Assembly: GCA_010909165.1 (NCBI GenBank)
Contig: VJWM01000281.1
Span: 62,001 to 126,000, forward strand
DNA from: Anthoceros angustus
Lineage: Eukaryota; Streptophyta; Anthocerotopsida; Anthocerotales; Anthocerotaceae
Length of the DNA stretch: 64,000 bases
Reading direction: 5' to 3'
Part shown: piece by piece, positions 59,821-64,000 of the stretch
Layout of the letters: each line of letters opens with the position of its first letter
How positions within the stretch are numbered: position 1 is the first letter of the stretch
Notes under the pieces: generated by a model
Seen by the model: the letters and a program-made list of their open reading frames with translations, nothing else
Database searches by the model: none
What the model was told of the DNA's origin: nothing
Translations under genes and position numbers: made by a program

Positions 59821-62757
59821 CGATGATAGTTCATGTAGTTCAAATCCGCCACTTGGCCAATCACGATGATTACTTTTTGGTCTTTGCCCTTTTCTATTCT
59901 TGGAATTTTGGTTGGAAGTTTCATGCCAAAGCTGGTTAAAAAGTAACGTTTGGGTCGGACCGTTCGATGATAGTTCATGTAGTTCAAATCCGCCACTTGG
60001 CCAATCACGATGATTACTTTTTGGTCTTTGCCCTTTTCTATTCTTGGAATTTTGGTTGGAAGTTTCATGCCAAAGCTGGTTAAAAAGTAACGTTTGGGTC
60101 GGACCGTTCGATGATAGTTCATACATGCCACATAAGCAATCATGCTTTAGTAGAGAAATTAATCCAAAATAGAATGGGTGTAGTTTCTCTTTGATGTAGA
60201 CTAGGTTTTCAAAGTTTTGGTGTTTCATACTCAAGATGGGGTATTGTTATTCTTCTTCTATTTATTCAAAGATATTTACAAAGCTCACAAAAACCCTATT
60301 GTGGCTATCATGATGTGCAAGCTTGATCACATGTTGCTCACCCTAATAAACCCCCACGGTCCTAGTTCATACATGCCACATAAGCAATCATGCTTTAGTA
60401 GAAATTGGGCTTAAGTTTTGTTGTTATTGGGCTTAAGTTTTGTGGTTTGTATTTACTAACTTTGTTTTTTTTGGTTGGAAGTTTCATGCCAAAGCTGGTT
60501 AAAAAGTAACGTTTGGGTCGGACCGTTCGATGATAGTTCATGTAGTTCAAATCCAAAATAGAATGGGTGTAGTTTCTCTTTGATGTAGACTAAGACTAAG
60601 CTTGAACTATCATTGAACTACTAGTTTGGCATGGACCTCGATGATAGTTCATACATGCCACATAAGCAATCATGCTTTAGTAGAGAAATTGATCCAAAAT
60701 AGAATGGGTGTAGTTTCTCTTTGATGTCTTGTTCAAGGTACAATACACTATTTCAAGATCGCAAAGTGGACATTTGAAAGGTCCTTGAGATAGCTTTGGC
60801 ACGACTTTTGTGATTTTTGGTTTTGCCCAGCTCTTACGCTTGCCCATGTTTCTCAATGTCTTGTTCAAACATGAAGATCACTTTTGGTCTTTGCCCTTTT
60901 CTATTCTTGGAATTTTTGGTTGTTTTGATGTAGACTAGGTTTTCAAAGTTTTGGTGTTTCATACTCAAGATGGGGTATTGTTATTCTTCTTCTATTTATC
61001 TATCTAGGTACATGATGACATCAACAAATCCATCAATTGCAAGAATGTATCCAAGCGATGGACAATAAACACCAACAATATTTTTGCCAACTACTAGTTG
61101 AACTACATTATTTACATCGTCCTCGAAATTAGCATACAATGAGCCTAATTGTGTGTCTTCTTGTTCAAGGTACAATACACTATTTCAAGATCGCAAAGTG
61201 GACATTTGAAAGGTCCTTGAGATCAAGAAGACTCTCTTCTTCATGCCCCTCGCCTCGCCGCGGCCGAGGCCCTCGTCATGTGCGCTCATATGGTATCAGC
61301 CTATCCATCGATCTGCACCGATGTTTCTTGAAGATCTCAATGCAGGAGTGGATCAAAAGAAGGAGATATGGGAGCCGCACCAACGATCGAAAAATTTAGG
61401 GCTTAGGGCAAGAGCAAGCCTTGTCATAGCATTAGGGCTTATCCGACTAGAAAGGTAGTTAATATAAGCGGCATCCTACGAGATGCACGAGGAGCGCAAG
61501 TGGGAACGAGAGAGTCTCTTGGATCTTGGGAGAAGTGTGGACCGCCATAAAAGCATCTGGATTCTCAAGGTAATATGTTTTGCTTTCTCACCGTCTTCTT
61601 GTTCAAACATGAAGATCACTTTTGGTCTTTGCCCTCTTCCTCTTCTTGTTCAAACATGAAGATCACTTTTGGTCTTTGCCCTCTTCCTCTTCTTGTTCAA
61701 GGTACAATACACTATTTCAAGATCGCAAAGTGGACATTTGAAAGGTCCTTGAGATAGCTTTGGCACGACTTTTGTGATTTTGAGACATGTTGTATGATTC
61801 CCCAATGTGCCAAGAGATTATTCTTTTACTTGTTCAAGGTACAATACACTATTTCAAGATCGCAAAGTGGACATTTGAAAGGTCCTTGAGATAGCTTTGG
61901 CACGACTTTTGTGATTTTTGGTTTTGCCCAGCTCTTACGCTTGCCCATGTTTCTCAATGTCTTGTTCAAACATGAAGATCACTTTTGGTCTTTGCCCTCT
62001 TCCTCTTCTTGGCATGCAAGTCCTTGCACTACATGTCGGTACTAGGTGCTTCTTTGGCTTCTTGATCCCACTCCTCGTGAGACAGTTTTATGAGCCTCCA
62101 ATGCGCCATGTGATTATTCTTTTACTTGTTCAAACATGAAGATCACTTTTGGTCTTTGCCCTTTTCTATTCTTGGAATTTTGGTGATTTGTTGAGTAGCC
62201 TACCAACTACGGACCGTGATCCAAGGGCGAGCATAGTCTCGATGAGCTAAGCACCTAATCGTGAGACAGTTTTATGAGCCTCCAATGCGCCATGTGATTA
62301 TTCTATTACTTGGCCAATCACGATGATTACTTTTGGTCTTTGCCCTTTTCTATTCTTGGAATTTTTGGTTTTGCCCAGCTCTTACGCTTGCCCATGTTTC
62401 TCAATGTCTTGTTCAAACATGAAGATCACTTTTGGTCTTTGCCCTCTTCCTCTTCTTGGCATGCAAGTCCTTGCACTACATGTCGGTACTAGGTGCTTCT
62501 TTGGCTTCTTGATCCCACTCCTCGTGAGACAGTTTTATGAGCCTCCAATGCGCCATGTGATTATTCTTTTACTTGTTCAAACATGAAGATCACTTTTGGT
62601 CTTTGCCCTCTTCCTCTTCTTGTTCAAGGTACAATACACTATTTCAAGATCGCAAAGTGGACATTTGAAAGGTCCTTGAGATAGCTTTGGCACGACTTTT
62701 GTGATTTTGAGACATGTTGTATGATTCCCCAATGTGCCAAGAGATTATTCTTTTACT
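59821..62757 (+). repeat. Scrambled unit pieces, zone 4
   Basis: Mosaic like zone 2, with a 144-bp tandem at 59821 and 59965. It includes a short return of block A (GGGCTTAAGTTTTGTTG words, ~60408-60470) and of the exon-remnant end (~61557-61577), so material from the 3.5-5.7 kb region is reused here. The stretch 61210-61535 keeps unit order with the shortened primer-binding-site-like motif (~61290). Confidence 0.87.
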
Positions 62758-63433
62758 TGTTCAAAAACTTTAATCAAATCCATATGGACATATACATATG
62801 TCCAAGCAGTTCTAAATCAGGCGTGGCGAGGAAAATGCAAATGCTAGCCTAGTCTAGAAAAATAATGAGTTTTGCTTTCTCACCGTCTTCTTGGACCGCG
62901 TCAACCCAAAAGACATCGATTGCACGCTTAGGCTATGAATATCAATCTCAAATATTTTTCCAGTGCCACGAGGCACGACCCTGCTCTTCTTGTTCAAGGT
63001 ACAATACACTATTTCAAGATCGCAGTGGACATTTGAAAGGTCCTTGAGATAGCTTTGGCACGACTTTTGTGATTTTTGGTTTTGCCCAGCTCTTACGCTT
63101 GCCCATGTTTCTCAATGTCTTGTTACCGTGAGTTAGGCTCTTTATTTTCTTGGGATCTAAAAACGAAAGGAGATTACTAGGATTCAATACCGTATTTGTT
63201 CACACGATGGAACATATATAGTCTTTCTTTCGGTGAAATTTCTGGTATTTATTCAAAGATATTTACAAGCCAGCTCACAAAAACCCTATTGTGGCTATCA
63301 TGATGTGCAAGCTTGATCACATGTTGCTCACCCTAATAAACCCCCACGGTCCTAGTTCATGTAGTTCAAATCCGCCACTTGGCCAACTACTAGTTGAACT
63401 ACTAGTTGAACTACACCCGAATTGCCAATGCGA
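62758..63433 (+). repeat. 2.5-kb unit, right part
   Basis: Regular order from CAAAAACTTTAATCAAATCC to the unit end, carrying the ATCCATATGGACATATAC allele. Confidence 0.88.
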
Positions 63434-64000
63434 GGAGGTCTTTACTATGTAGAAAAGGTTTTTTTTTTTTTTTTTTGGTTGGAAGTTTCATGCCAAAGCT
63501 GGTTAAAAGTAACGCTTTGGACCTCGATGATAGTTCATACATGCCACATAAGCAATCATGCTTTAGTAGAGAAATTGATCCAAAATAGAATGGGTGTAGT
63601 TTCTCTTTGATGTAGACTAGGTTTTCAAAGTTTTGGTGTTTCATACTCAAGATGGGGTATTGTTATTCTTCTTCTATTTATTCAAAGATATTTACAAGCC
63701 AGCTCACCTTGTTCTTGACTAGAGTATGCCTAACTCGTTAGTTGATCCTAGGTTAACTCACTAGAGCATAGTTAGCAAACCGTAGTCAAGAACCTCGGGT
63801 TACACAAATTGGACATGGACACGGACCAAGCCGCAGGGCTACAAGTCACACGCCAAGATCAAGAAGACTCTCTTCTTCATGCTTCTTTGGCTTCTTGACT
63901 AGAGTATGCCTAACTCGTTAGTTGATCCTAGGTTAGTCTCTCAAGCTAAACTAACGTACATCCTATAGCTAGCTAGCCCTCGTGCTTGCACTACATGTCG
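63434..64000 (+). repeat. 2.5-kb unit start, then scrambled to the window edge
   Basis: Starts with the unit word and a T run of about 18. It loses unit order near 63670, where TTCTATTTAT passes to TTCAAAGATATTTACAAGCC, and ends in pieces around the CTAG stretch. The array continues beyond the window. Confidence 0.87.

Noticed and set aside
1-64000. rRNA, tRNA or other structured RNA genes
   Set aside because: No conserved rRNA segments or tRNA-like cloverleaf with A and B boxes were seen on either strand.

Overview
This window is most likely nuclear DNA of a land plant, though I cannot name the species. The evidence is a Ty3/gypsy retrotransposon remnant, introns with canonical GT...AG borders next to gene-like exons, and a motif close to the plant LTR-retrotransposon primer-binding site. 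I see no bacterial operons, rRNA, tRNA or CRISPR, and no intact protein-coding gene.

About 85% of the window derives from one repeat unit of about 2.5 kb, taken here to start at the word GGAGGTCTTTACTATG. Unit starts are at 1, 2518, 3983 (start clipped), 18232, 20688, ~22236 (start clipped), 24737, 27309, 29929, 32498, 33998, 36646, 53542, 56131, 58803 and 63434. Full copies measure about 2.46-2.67 kb, all in one orientation. They are almost free of substitutions but differ by small indels at a fixed set of pockets. The unit has no recognisable gene. It carries a poly-T tract, a TGGTATCAAAGCC motif, a CTAG-rich stretch and an old internal duplication.

Layout. 1-6597: three units, two of them interrupted by a 0.5-0.8 kb foreign block containing an exon remnant. 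6598-14612: an 8 kb insertion within a unit. It holds two degenerate copies of a NAM-associated/trihelix-like gene fragment (6598-8800), a partial decayed gypsy copy (8909-10040), a fuller but frameshifted and truncated gypsy element on the minus strand (10350-13400; gag, protease, RT, RNase H, partial integrase) and a GC-rich segment (13560-14612). 14613-16560: scrambled unit pieces. 16561-38080: nine or ten fairly regular tandem units. 38081-53541: 15 kb in which the unit is cut into pieces of about 20-250 bp and rejoined in new orders, with local secondary tandem repeats (12, 19, 110, 142, about 160 bp, and CTAG). 53542-59820: mostly regular units again, including a subgroup with a shared deletion. 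59821-64000: mixed scrambled and regular pieces.

The most unusual signal is the scrambled zone. Every junction I inspected falls on a short word shared by two places in the unit, and I found no inverted piece. This could reflect repeated template switching or unequal exchange in a satellite array. It is equally what a mis-assembled, unpolished or computationally generated sequence would look like. I cannot tell these apart from the sequence alone, so provenance should be settled before any biological claim.
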